Positions 27,937 to 37,395 of a stretch of DNA of 38,998 nt are shown here, piece after piece. Source of the stretch: a virus; IMG/VR virus record IMGVR_UViG_3300031975_002037, positions 1 through 38,998 of that record; one strand, written 5' to 3'. Position 1 is the first letter of the stretch. Every line of letters starts with the position of its first letter. The notes under the pieces were generated by a model. That model made no database searches. It was not told the origin of the DNA and saw nothing but the letters and a program-made list of their open reading frames with translations. Made by a program: the position numbers and the translations under genes.

Positions 27937-30900
27937 AACAAGAGGAAAAGATTTATTAGGGGGCTCTTTGCCCAATATTTACATTCAGAATATTGAACTG
28001 AGTGTATCTTCTGAAACTAATAAGAATAAGACAGATAATCCGCACATTATCACAGGAAGGCAGTCTGTCAATTACAGTTCAAAATTATTCAAGGAGTCGT
28101 CCACATCCGGAGCAATGAAGATTAATCTCAACATGAGTATTAAATTTTCGAATCTCAATCCCCTGCTCGAATCAATCGAGGCTTCCAAGTATACTAAAAT
28201 AATGGTGCTTCAATGTGCGTCAAAATCACAACACGACAGAATTAACGCAAACCCTTTCACATACTTCAGCGGTTTAATTAAAAATATAAATCAACGGGAC
28301 TTCGCATCCGGCCCCATTAAGACAAAAATTATACCTATTACACAAATGTTAACAACAGAGTATAACAGAAGCTTAGGCATCAACCTAATGGGTAATACAA
28401 TGGTCGAGGATAACGAAAGGGCTCTACCATACTCTCTTTCCAACGCTGCCGACTCCACATCTTTTTATTCAATTCCGATTAAATCTGAATTTTTTATTGG
28501 TGAATCGGAAGGAGGTACTGAAAGATCATTTTTGTCTTATTTCGTTTTTGCGTTTCACGATAAAGAACAAGAGATTTTAGATTTAGGTAGGAGAAGTTCT
28601 TCAAGCCAATTAGCCGATATGTTCTCCATAGGAAAGATATCCTCAGAAATAGTCTTAAACAATAAGAATGTTAATAAGAGGGCATTCGCGTTTAAAGATA
28701 ATAGAGGTATGTTTTGGAATGGACCAGTGCATCAGATGAGTAATGGTCAATGGATGAAATATTCTTCTCACTCTGGCGGGTCTGATGATTCTTATCTTAC
28801 TATAGTACGAACTAACAACGTAAAAATAAGAGATAATAGAATTTATAATAAATTAGCTAGTTTAAAATTTGACTTACTGGGAAGCACAGACTATATTACT
28901 GACAATAAACAACTCATTGATCAATTGAGGAATAGTTCAAATTTAGACTTGATCAAAAAAAAGGACAATTTTTTCTCTGACTTTTATATCACTAGAGACA
29001 AAAGAAATGCTGCTAGATTTATGTTTTCTGTGAATATGGGCGAATTGGTAAAAAGAAATACAGATTTTCCAAAGATTTTGGACAATATGAAGGCTGTTGA
29101 TATAAATAATTACCAAAGGGTCATAGAGCAAACAAAAATTAAAAACATATCAATAAGGAGAGACAGAATTACAAGCCACCAGACGTTGACATCCCAAACA
29201 AGCAAGATGTCAATCGCGGAAGGCCAAGAAACTGTCGTTGTTGCACATAGCGCTGATTCAGATAGCGGTGGACGTGGGCTGTTGACACGAATAAATGATA
29301 ACTCTTCAAGAGATCCAAGCGGAAATAATTTGAAACCAAAAACTTTTGGCGTGATAGGGGAAGTATTTCTTGGAACACCCACGCAGAACAAAGGAATTAG
29401 ACACTTTACAGGGGCAGATTTTGATATTTCCTCTAAAAGAGACGGAGAATATTCATATTCTTTAGAAATTGAGGCGGAAGACGCAGTTATGCCGTTCATT
29501 AAAAGTCAATTATCTTCTTTGCAAACAATAATCGAAGGCTCTAGCATATCTCCGGGATTTGAGCAATACTACAAAGACAGCCTTGAGAAACAAACATATT
29601 ATGATCCCTTGGTTGAACAATTCAATCCTTCATTTTTAAATTTTTACAACCAAAAGTACAATTCAAATGTTAATGAAAATTTTGCAAGTAATAATTTCCT
29701 GTTCAGAGGAATAGGATTTATGACAAGATTATATTTCCAATTGTCAGATGAAATTAAATCAAAGGGCTTGACTGAGGTGTCTATTTTGAATTACCTTACA
29801 AATATCTCAAGCCCAGCAACTGGGAGTCCGGATGGTATTCAAAAGGTCTTACAACTAATGTATTCTCTCGAAAAAACATTAAAAGGATTGATTAGCAAGA
29901 ATACAAGATACATAAAATACAATGCAGATGTAACAAGTGAGGCTATAGCATCCAACCCCTCTGTCGAGAGCACTCGGAGCGATAGATCTTTTGCTATTAG
30001 TCATACTTTTAAAAATAAATTCAATGCTATGACTGATCCCAATATCGGATATGACTTTCTTTTCTCCACCAAAGATCAGGAAGAAAATAACATCGATGGT
30101 CTTACGCTGCTTAGTAAAGAAGAACTAGATCAAAGATTCTCAATAGAAACTTCAAAATATTTTACATCGAATAACTCTGAAATAGAAATTAGAGATAAAA
30201 ATGGTGATATTTATAATAAAGGCGATAAGATAGATAATACAAAATATTCTTTCTTAACTGTATCAAATATATTTTTAAGACAAGAAGATAAAGATGTTTC
30301 TTTTTCGAATATCAATTCTTCGCTCAAAAGTGTTGACGGATCCGCTTTAAATGATATTTTAACACAAGCTTCCCTAATCAATCAAAATAAAGGATTGTTT
30401 TACGGGAACAAGACTTTGCCAAATGTTGACAGGACAGAACAAAATTTGATTGAAAACTTTTCGGTGTTTCAAGGTGCTGCCATTGGGAACAGTAGAAAAG
30501 CAAGGAGAAATTCAACCTCATCCCGCAATTTTGTTTTCTCGAAACAATCTGAAAGCGACCGTATAGACGAGGGAGAAAACTTGTTTAGTAAAGAGCAGAG
30601 AGAAAAGAGCGCAAGACCAATGCCCGAGGGAACAAAGGCGCTACTTTCAACGATTAATCAGGTCTCGAAAGAAAATTTCCTATCAGATGATAATTCTATT
30701 AGTTATTATTTTGTTAATGATGATGAGGGGGCACAAACTTTCAAAAATCAACTAGTTTCTAGCTCTGATAGGAACAGAAACTCTACAACGGGGCAAAATA
30801 TTAACCGATCCCCAGAGTTAAACAGGGCACCAAATCAGATAAAAGCCCTTTTACTTTCCCTGCTAAAGTCAGAATCTGTCAATAAGAGCAGTATTTTTAA

Positions 30901-31669
30901 TAATGTTGGAGATCAAATAAGCGATAGCGAGGATTCATTCAGACGCCCTCTAAACGCTGGGTTGGTTTTCTTTAATTATAAGAACATCAGGAAAGTAGAA
31001 GCATTCAGGGGCTTTGAAAATCAAAGAGATATAGCTTCAATAAAGAGCCCCCTTTGGACTGCTCTCGATAAGAGCGATCTCGACAAGGTGAATAGGGGGC
31101 AATCTATATTGTGTCGCCACATTCCATATGTCAACAATACGTATGGAGTACCAGAGAACAGTAACTTGTCTCTCCCCACATATAACGAATTTTTCTTTGT
31201 CTCCCAAGACTCCCGTAATCAGGACACAACAGAGAAAGGAGAGTTCATTCTTCAGACCGAACTCGGATCGAGCAGAATTAGCTCTGCTGGAGTTAGCAGA
31301 CTTGGGTCAAAAATAAATCAATTTTTTACTGAGAGAGCAAATACGACTGATCCTATACTATCTAAAGAGCTTGAAGCCATAAGACCAGAGTTCATGAACT
31401 CGAATGTTGTAATTAAGGACATTAGTTTAACAAAAGTAGGCATTAGAGATACTGTAGCAGAGGGAGAAGAAAGAAAAAGCAGAATGGAAAACGAAACGAA
31501 AACAGCTTTAGTTCTTGCGGAAGAAGTGAGAAAGGCGGGTTTTGGCAGGTTTTTGCCTACTAATTTCAAAGCAACTGCCTTTAATTTTGCAGAAGTAGCA
31601 TCCTCCGATCAGGGAGGGCAGACAACCCGAACAACAGGTAATAATGGTGGCGGCGCGTCTACTTATTAG
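27926..31669 (+). CDS. large virion structural protein, 1247 aa, unrecognised
   Basis: I do not recognise this protein. It begins M-S-Y-K-T-R-G-K-D-L-L-G-G-S-L-P-N-I-Y, a soluble start with no signal peptide, and is dominated by Ser, Asn, Asp and Lys with short beta-like and helical segments throughout. A late stretch (residues about 1165-1220) is helical and charged; the C-terminus is a Gly/Thr-rich tail (Q-T-T-R-T-T-G-N-N-G-G-G-A-S-T-Y). I use the ATG at 27926 rather than 27905, because the earlier ATG would extend the overlap with the preceding gene to 32 bases and add M-I-C-V-K-T-I, which does not look native. Flanking genes suggest a tail or baseplate component. Confidence 0.7.
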   Translation: MSYKTRGKDLLGGSLPNIYIQNIELSVSSETNKNKTDNPHIITGRQSVNYSSKLFKESSTSGAMKINLNMSIKFSNLNPLLESIEASKYTKIMVLQCASKSQHDRINANPFTYFSGLIKNINQRDFASGPIKTKIIPITQMLTTEYNRSLGINLMGNTMVEDNERALPYSLSNAADSTSFYSIPIKSEFFIGESEGGTERSFLSYFVFAFHDKEQEILDLGRRSSSSQLADMFSIGKISSEIVLNNKNVNKRAFAFKDNRGMFWNGPVHQMSNGQWMKYSSHSGGSDDSYLTIVRTNNVKIRDNRIYNKLASLKFDLLGSTDYITDNKQLIDQLRNSSNLDLIKKKDNFFSDFYITRDKRNAARFMFSVNMGELVKRNTDFPKILDNMKAVDINNYQRVIEQTKIKNISIRRDRITSHQTLTSQTSKMSIAEGQETVVVAHSADSDSGGRGLLTRINDNSSRDPSGNNLKPKTFGVIGEVFLGTPTQNKGIRHFTGADFDISSKRDGEYSYSLEIEAEDAVMPFIKSQLSSLQTIIEGSSISPGFEQYYKDSLEKQTYYDPLVEQFNPSFLNFYNQKYNSNVNENFASNNFLFRGIGFMTRLYFQLSDEIKSKGLTEVSILNYLTNISSPATGSPDGIQKVLQLMYSLEKTLKGLISKNTRYIKYNADVTSEAIASNPSVESTRSDRSFAISHTFKNKFNAMTDPNIGYDFLFSTKDQEENNIDGLTLLSKEELDQRFSIETSKYFTSNNSEIEIRDKNGDIYNKGDKIDNTKYSFLTVSNIFLRQEDKDVSFSNINSSLKSVDGSALNDILTQASLINQNKGLFYGNKTLPNVDRTEQNLIENFSVFQGAAIGNSRKARRNSTSSRNFVFSKQSESDRIDEGENLFSKEQREKSARPMPEGTKALLSTINQVSKENFLSDDNSISYYFVNDDEGAQTFKNQLVSSSDRNRNSTTGQNINRSPELNRAPNQIKALLLSLLKSESVNKSSIFNNVGDQISDSEDSFRRPLNAGLVFFNYKNIRKVEAFRGFENQRDIASIKSPLWTALDKSDLDKVNRGQSILCRHIPYVNNTYGVPENSNLSLPTYNEFFFVSQDSRNQDTTEKGEFILQTELGSSRISSAGVSRLGSKINQFFTERANTTDPILSKELEAIRPEFMNSNVVIKDISLTKVGIRDTVAEGEERKSRMENETKTALVLAEEVRKAGFGRFLPTNFKATAFNFAEVASSDQGGQTTRTTGNNGGGASTY

Positions 31670-31686
31670 GCTGGAATGAGAATAAA

Positions 31687-34600
31687 ATGAATTTATTAGA
31701 TTATCAAAAATCAGGGAATGCTTTTGGGACCAATGTTACAGAATACCCACGGTTCAGTGTACTTAAAGGCAAAATACCTAAAATTCCGGGAATCAAGACG
31801 CTTCCATACGCAGAGGGTTATATATTTCAACCGGGAATGAACTATTACGAAGCATTTTTCGGATCAAGATATCAGATTGTTACACAAAACGGATTTGTAT
31901 TTTTTAATACCGCCGCAGGATTAACGCCCGTGCAGAAAAAATATACTCTAACAAATAGTTTTGCTGGCAGTGCTACATATGATCCCTTTAGACAATCTAT
32001 TGGCTCTGTGCCATACCAATACCCCAACAAGAGTTATACTTTGCTAAAGAATTCCAACGAAGGTCAAGACGGCTTTGGCGGAAGCCTTATCGGAAAGCAT
32101 GCTAGTGATGTGGTGAACTACTCAAAAAGCTTTGTTTATGATCTTCCTTTTAATTATATTCAAGGAACAGGCATTCGACAAGTAAGGTTTAGTTCACCTC
32201 AAGAGAGCCCGTTTGACGGTGAAGCTGTTTTGCCAACCATAGCGCAGAATGTGCCAAATGTAGATGCCTTTGGAGAAAAGTACAAGGTCTTTGACTTTAA
32301 GAAAGAACAATATATTTGCATATACACAGAGGTCGTTCCTTTCAAGAATGATGCACTTAATGAATATAAGCGTTTACTAGATAAACACAGATTAAACTTT
32401 CTTTCTTTATTCTTCGAGATCCCCCACAAATCAGATGGATACACATATTCAACAAAAGGCTTGGATTTTATATCCGATGAAACAAACACGGGTCTAAACA
32501 TACTAACTTTTGATAATGCCAGAAGTGTGTTTGATTATGATAGGACAATTGAGAGGACTATGTACGGGTTTTCTGAAGAAGGCACACCACTACTCGGAGG
32601 AGCTTCTTCTTTTTACAAGGACAAGCTGCTTGGTCAAGACGCAGATCAAAAATCTAAAGAAATTTCCTCAATAGCATTTCAGAGGCTCAAAGAGATAGAA
32701 GACAGCCTATATAACGATAGGTCGTTTGATGTTGAGTCTACTATATCTATTGCACAATACGAAGTTCTCCCGCCACCACAAGGTCACGGGAACGGTGGCG
32801 GCATTGGCTTTGGTCCCAAGATTGAAAAGACAAATTTAATTGAAGTCTCTGTGCCATCCGGCATTCCAGTCAACCCAAAAGCTATGGATGGATCGTTAGT
32901 GGCTGATAAAAATTATTTAACAGCAGATGTAACTCCTGAATACAATTATTTAAATGCTACGTGGGAAAATGCCCTAGTACACGTTCCGGAAATTGCAATT
33001 CCAAATGTGTACGACTATACAAAATCATTAGACAAGGGATTCGCTCTAAAAGAAGCTTTTTTTGATCTTGGGTCTAAAGCCATAAACTGCCTTCCATATG
33101 AGGATTTTGTCGATGCAAGTAAGTCAAAAAAGTTAATTTTTATTGGCGACGAAGACATTTTAAAATCTCATAACAATGCAGACTTTAAAAAAGTCTTACC
33201 TATGCACAATGTTGTTGAATTCGATATCTATTCAAATGCAAATAGAGAAATACACGATGTTTTACATGGAAGTGGAATCTATAAAGATTTTCTTTTTACG
33301 TTGTTAACTCTTGTGTATGGTCCAAAGTCAGATTATGAAGTTAAATATGACCTCAGTCTAAAAACCGATATTGTAACACAACCAGAGGTCACTCTTGCAC
33401 ACAAACAATTCTCAAAGTCTCTTATGGCGGCAGCAAAATATTTTCTCGAAAGCTCTGGTGGGAGAAGCGAACAAAGAATTACTTCTTTAAAGCCGTCAAC
33501 TGATCTGCCACAGTGGGCTGGGGCTGCTCTACAGATGTCTGAAGACCAGCAGGCGTCTTCTGATTTCGAAAGATGGTACCAGAGCTACTTGACACACCTT
33601 GAGGTTGAGTACAATTTAGAGGGGGAAGCAGTTGGAGGCAAGCCTTTAATTGATAAATCAAAATTCAAAGAATACTTCACTGATTACAGCTTTGATACCT
33701 TTCAGTCCCCTACGGAAAATTCCCAAATTGGTCCGGTTGTGTCTTCTATAGGCAATTTAAAATCTATCTTTGCAGACAAGATGAGAGAAATTAACGAAAT
33801 ATTATCTAAAAAACCTTCATATTCTGAGCCGATAATGTATAGAATAGAAAAGTTGGATTTTAATGGTAAAACAATTCAAAATATTTTCATCCCGCATTTC
33901 GCAGAGAGTCTTGATATAAAACAAATAATGGCAGGAGAACAAGCAGAACTGACTCCAAAAATTAAAAAACTAAGATATATCGACTCTCAAGTTAAGTATG
34001 GAAAAGTTTATCGTTACAAAATAACTCAATATAGAATCGTTGTTGGTTCTGAATATAGGTATATCTTTTCCAATAACGGTTATACAAACAAATTAGCATT
34101 CCAACTGGGCTATTCCAAAAAGTTTGATGCTGATACCATAGTTCGATCAGCGAGGCAGGGATATGACGAGGGGCCAATGGTTTATAACGCCGACATGATC
34201 CCTGAACCGGGGTTTATACCTGTCACAGCAGGGCAGTTTCCATTTCATTTTTACAGCAAGTCCCATGAAAAAAATCAAAATCAAGATGTGGGACAACACT
34301 TTGAATTTGGAGTTTTTGCGGCGGAAACGTTGGAGTTAGGTTCTTCAGAATCATACCCGAAAGAAGACATTCAATTTGACAAGTTGGCTATATTCAAGTC
34401 TATTCTATATCCAAGCATAAGAATTGAAGAAGTCCCCTATTATGAGGAAGAGGTTGTTATATGTGATTTACCCCCAATTCCCCCAAATGTAAATTTTGAT
34501 CCCCTTGTAGGCAGGGTGTCAAAATTGTTGATGACCTTTGAGAATCAAACTGGAGACAGGGAAGAATTACCAATAATTGTAGAGCCTGATGATGAAAAGC

Positions 34601-35229
34601 TTTTCAATTTACAAAGGACATCGCAAAATAGAAACGCTAGAAATGAAGATGGAACATATATGATACCTAACTTGAGATTTAAATCTGATGATTTTCCAAA
34701 AAGATATCAGGTGTTCAAGTTAGATACACCCCCAAACAGCTATGCTGATTTTATTGGTAAAAAATACAAAGATCTCGATGTTGAAGAAGCAACAGCCTTC
34801 ATCGAAGACTTGGAGCCGAATAAGACTTTTTACTTTATGTTTAGAGCAATAGATATTCACGACAATGTTTCTAATCCATCAGCCGTTTTTGCTGTACAAA
34901 TGACTTTTGACTCTGGTGTATATTTTCCGGTCGTGAATACTTATGAATTTAATTCCAGTTCTCTCGGCACTAAGTTCAGACAGTTTCAGCAGTATTTAAA
35001 GATTGAAGCAGCTATGATACAGAAACTAATTAACAAAGAAAAATCAGGTATAAATAACGCTAGTTCGATTGTTGACCTTCCCATTCTGGGTATTGGAAAC
35101 CATTCGCTTTGGAATCAAAAGAAGTTTAAATTTAGAGTAATTTCAAAACATACTGGTAAAATAATTGACTTAAATATTAAGTTCAAGACTAATCATACTA
35201 ATCCAATAGATCCTGCAAAAGGTTGCTAA
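31687..35229 (+). CDS. large virion structural protein with C-terminal FN3-like region, 1180 aa
   Basis: Unrecognised as a whole. Residues about 930-1080 look like a fibronectin type III-type sandwich: P-P-I-P-P-N-V at the front, then R-Y-Q-V-F-K-L-D, L-E-P-N-K-T-F-Y-F-M-F-R-A-I-D and D-N-V-S-N-P-S-A-V-F. FN3 domains are frequent in phage tail and fibre proteins. The N-terminal 900 residues are mixed alpha/beta with Tyr- and Phe-rich stretches and a Gly-rich patch near 360-380 (Q-G-H-G-N-G-G-G-I-G-F-G). There is no signal peptide or membrane helix. The gene starts 17 bases after the previous stop with only a weak ribosome site, and a 74-base gap follows. Confidence 0.7.
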   Translation: MNLLDYQKSGNAFGTNVTEYPRFSVLKGKIPKIPGIKTLPYAEGYIFQPGMNYYEAFFGSRYQIVTQNGFVFFNTAAGLTPVQKKYTLTNSFAGSATYDPFRQSIGSVPYQYPNKSYTLLKNSNEGQDGFGGSLIGKHASDVVNYSKSFVYDLPFNYIQGTGIRQVRFSSPQESPFDGEAVLPTIAQNVPNVDAFGEKYKVFDFKKEQYICIYTEVVPFKNDALNEYKRLLDKHRLNFLSLFFEIPHKSDGYTYSTKGLDFISDETNTGLNILTFDNARSVFDYDRTIERTMYGFSEEGTPLLGGASSFYKDKLLGQDADQKSKEISSIAFQRLKEIEDSLYNDRSFDVESTISIAQYEVLPPPQGHGNGGGIGFGPKIEKTNLIEVSVPSGIPVNPKAMDGSLVADKNYLTADVTPEYNYLNATWENALVHVPEIAIPNVYDYTKSLDKGFALKEAFFDLGSKAINCLPYEDFVDASKSKKLIFIGDEDILKSHNNADFKKVLPMHNVVEFDIYSNANREIHDVLHGSGIYKDFLFTLLTLVYGPKSDYEVKYDLSLKTDIVTQPEVTLAHKQFSKSLMAAAKYFLESSGGRSEQRITSLKPSTDLPQWAGAALQMSEDQQASSDFERWYQSYLTHLEVEYNLEGEAVGGKPLIDKSKFKEYFTDYSFDTFQSPTENSQIGPVVSSIGNLKSIFADKMREINEILSKKPSYSEPIMYRIEKLDFNGKTIQNIFIPHFAESLDIKQIMAGEQAELTPKIKKLRYIDSQVKYGKVYRYKITQYRIVVGSEYRYIFSNNGYTNKLAFQLGYSKKFDADTIVRSARQGYDEGPMVYNADMIPEPGFIPVTAGQFPFHFYSKSHEKNQNQDVGQHFEFGVFAAETLELGSSESYPKEDIQFDKLAIFKSILYPSIRIEEVPYYEEEVVICDLPPIPPNVNFDPLVGRVSKLLMTFENQTGDREELPIIVEPDDEKLFNLQRTSQNRNARNEDGTYMIPNLRFKSDDFPKRYQVFKLDTPPNSYADFIGKKYKDLDVEEATAFIEDLEPNKTFYFMFRAIDIHDNVSNPSAVFAVQMTFDSGVYFPVVNTYEFNSSSLGTKFRQFQQYLKIEAAMIQKLINKEKSGINNASSIVDLPILGIGNHSLWNQKKFKFRVISKHTGKIIDLNIKFKTNHTNPIDPAKGC

Positions 35230-35244
35230 CAAACAAAAAAGGGA

Positions 35245-35253
35245 TTATTTATT
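35245..35253 (+). promoter_or_regulatory. AT-rich late-promoter-like element in 74-base gap
   Basis: The gap at 35230-35303 is the longest non-coding stretch in the window. It holds TTATTTATT at 35245-35253, similar to the elements before 1961 and 26671, about 50 bases before the 304-aa gene. That gene has its own GAGGAG ribosome site at 35290-35295. A promoter serving the 35304-38649 genes is plausible. I see no strong terminator hairpin in the gap. Confidence 0.25.
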
Positions 35254-35303
35254 AAAAAATACTAATTATGGTTGTAACATAAGTTATTGAGGAGATTATA
35301 CAA

Positions 35304-36218
35304 ATGGCTTTCTTAGACAATAGTGGAGATATTATTTTAGATGCGGTTCTTACCGATGCTGGAAGAGCAAGACTGGCAGCAGGTGACGGGTCCTTTAAAA
35401 TTACTAAATTTGCTTTCGCAGATGACGAAATCGATTATTCAAAATACGATAAAACTAATACAAACGGGTCGGCTTATTATGCCATAGATATTCTTTCGAC
35501 TCCCGTTCTTGAGGCTTTTACAAATAATACGTCGACGATGAAAAGTAAATTGGTTTCAATCGCCAAAAATAATCTACTTTATCTTCCCGTTGTTTTAATC
35601 AATGAGACAGACGGAGAAGCTTTGAACGCAACAGGCACTCAAGCCGCAAACTCATTTAGTGTTCTAGTGGACGAAACAACAGACGATGTTTTCGAGGCAC
35701 TCTCTTCTGATAATAGACAGGGGGTTTTCTTCGCAGTTAAAAACACAAACAAGTTCATTCAGCTAGATCAGGGTTTAGATACGACGGAAATTTCACCTAA
35801 TCAAACTCTCGACCCTTCTCTGGTCGAGACACATTATATTATCGAAATGGATAATAGGCTTGGAATTTTATCAAGCCCATCGAACATTGCACAACCATTT
35901 TCATTTTTAGACGATGATAATGTTGCGACATATAACATTGCAAACGTTTCTGATACGCAGGGATTTTTTGCTGCCCTAACAGCCCAGACAGTTGGAACAC
36001 CAATTGACGGACCAAGGGGCGGGGCGTTTAGATTTAAAATTAAGCCTTCTCTTGAACTCCAAACAAGTACATTCTTGTTTACAAAACTAGGATCGTCTGG
36101 CAATACTTGGAACGGAGCTAGCGGCACTTATTCCTATATTGACACCATCATTAAGGTAACGGGAGCAACAACAGGGTACTCAATCAACGTACCAGTGAGA
36201 TACATCAAGAAAGACTAA
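35304..36218 (+). CDS. virion structural protein, 304 aa, shares N-terminal module with 26671 gene
   Basis: The start M-A-F-L-D-N-S-G-D-I-I-L-D-A-V-L-T-D-A-G, followed by A-R-L-A-A-G and F-K-I-T-K-F-A-F-A-D-D-E-I-D-Y, is a form I know from structural proteins of T4-type aquatic phages. The same skeleton (LD..LT..G...L..G....F.F.DD..DY) opens the 421-aa protein at 26671, so the two share a domain by duplication. The rest is beta-rich with a Thr/Ser-rich C-terminus (S-I-N-V-P-V-R-Y-I-K-K-D). Strong GAGGAG precedes the start. It heads a group of three similarly sized genes. A tail or fibre-attachment role is possible; none is proven. Confidence 0.75.
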   Translation: MAFLDNSGDIILDAVLTDAGRARLAAGDGSFKITKFAFADDEIDYSKYDKTNTNGSAYYAIDILSTPVLEAFTNNTSTMKSKLVSIAKNNLLYLPVVLINETDGEALNATGTQAANSFSVLVDETTDDVFEALSSDNRQGVFFAVKNTNKFIQLDQGLDTTEISPNQTLDPSLVETHYIIEMDNRLGILSSPSNIAQPFSFLDDDNVATYNIANVSDTQGFFAALTAQTVGTPIDGPRGGAFRFKIKPSLELQTSTFLFTKLGSSGNTWNGASGTYSYIDTIIKVTGATTGYSINVPVRYIKKD

Positions 36219-36234
36219 AAAGGATTGATAAATT

Positions 36235-37371
36235 ATGGCTACTACTTTCAAATCATTATTGAATAATGATATTACATCAACTAGGACATTGTTGCACGAG
36301 TCTATCCCAATTACGGGTTCAATTGTCTCCGGTACTTATAACCAAGGTGCTACAACTACCGAAACAAACATTAAGAATTTCTCCCACGGCTTATTTCAGT
36401 CGGTGTATGATTACCCGCACTTAAGTTCATCGGCAAATCACATTTTTGACTTAACAATTGGGTACTCAAACGACTCTGCATTTTCATCCTCTGCTAATAC
36501 ACAAAACAAAGATAAAATTAATATGTATAATCAGATGGCACAAGTCTTGATGGGATACGATGCCACTGGGTCAATTAGAAAGTTTGATGAGGATGGAGAT
36601 CTTAGTGCTGGCGGCACAAAATTAAAAGAGGTCTTCTTTGTTAACGTTGCAAGATTGCTTCAAAAAGATGAGATCAAGAAAGGAAGCTTTTCATTAATCA
36701 TGGGTGTCGAAAACAATATCGACGATCCTGCGTTTGATGGGGCAAATTTTACCTCAAGAGTGGCAATTGCAGACCTGAGTGGTACAACCTCTTATCTCGT
36801 CAACTCGCCAGCAGGAGACTACGGAGTTCTGTATGCCACTTCGAGTGGAAACAATCAGCCAGTGCTACTTGAAAATGAACAAGTTCCAGTAGGCTTACTT
36901 TTTTACCAAGCTGGAATCGCGGTTGTCTCTGGATCTCTCTTCAGACCAGCAGATGAAGGTGGGCTATTGAAAACAAGCACCGAACATGCTGTACCGTTTG
37001 GAATACCAATAGACATATCAAATGGCAAAACGGGATTCTATTTCGTAACAGGATCATCAATTTCTGGATCTTGTGACGCAATCAGAAACAGAATTTACAA
37101 TCTTAGTTTCAATAACACAACTGAGTTAAACTCTACAGTATATTTCTGTCGCGCATCCCACAATGAATTCAATTACAGTTCAAACCCAACATATTTGAGC
37201 GACAGCAAAATCCGTGTCAAAAACGAGTCACTCGACCAACCAGTTTCTTACATCACAACTGTTGGTTTATATTCTGCGAATAATGAATTGTTGGCAGTTG
37301 CAAAAACATCTGAACCACTACAAAAGACTCCCGATACAGAATTGGTATTAAGAGTTCGTTTGGATTACTAA
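36235..37371 (+). CDS. virion structural protein, 378 aa, paralogue of next gene
   Basis: The protein matches the 417-aa neighbour along most of its length: I-K-K-G-S-F-S-L versus I-K-K-G-T-V-Q-L, V-G-L-L-F-Y-Q-A-G-I-A-V-V-S-G-S versus A-G-V-V-L-Y-N-E-G-F-V-L-L-T-G-S, S-N-P-T-Y-L versus N-N-P-T-Y-I, and an end of A-V-A-K-T-S-E-P-L-Q-K-T versus G-I-A-K-V-A-T-P-L-N-K-K. The shared ending in R-V-R-L-D-Y / K-L-K-L-D-I suggests a beta-strand-rich C-terminal domain. No catalytic motif is seen. AAGGA at 36219-36223 supports the ATG. As a recent-looking but diverged pair late in the virion region, they may be paired fibre or baseplate subunits. Confidence 0.75.
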   Translation: MATTFKSLLNNDITSTRTLLHESIPITGSIVSGTYNQGATTTETNIKNFSHGLFQSVYDYPHLSSSANHIFDLTIGYSNDSAFSSSANTQNKDKINMYNQMAQVLMGYDATGSIRKFDEDGDLSAGGTKLKEVFFVNVARLLQKDEIKKGSFSLIMGVENNIDDPAFDGANFTSRVAIADLSGTTSYLVNSPAGDYGVLYATSSGNNQPVLLENEQVPVGLLFYQAGIAVVSGSLFRPADEGGLLKTSTEHAVPFGIPIDISNGKTGFYFVTGSSISGSCDAIRNRIYNLSFNNTTELNSTVYFCRASHNEFNYSSNPTYLSDSKIRVKNESLDQPVSYITTVGLYSANNELLAVAKTSEPLQKTPDTELVLRVRLDY

Positions 37372-37395
37372 CCTAGAGGAATTAAGAGTTGTATT

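Noticed and set aside
29110-29499. Minus-strand open frame of 129 codons
   Set aside because: Shadow of the 1247-aa gene; no promoter or ribosome site and no recognisable protein.
35230-35303. Terminator in the 74-base gap
   Set aside because: Only a 4-bp stem could be found (TAAC-GTTA) and no T-run follows a stable hairpin.
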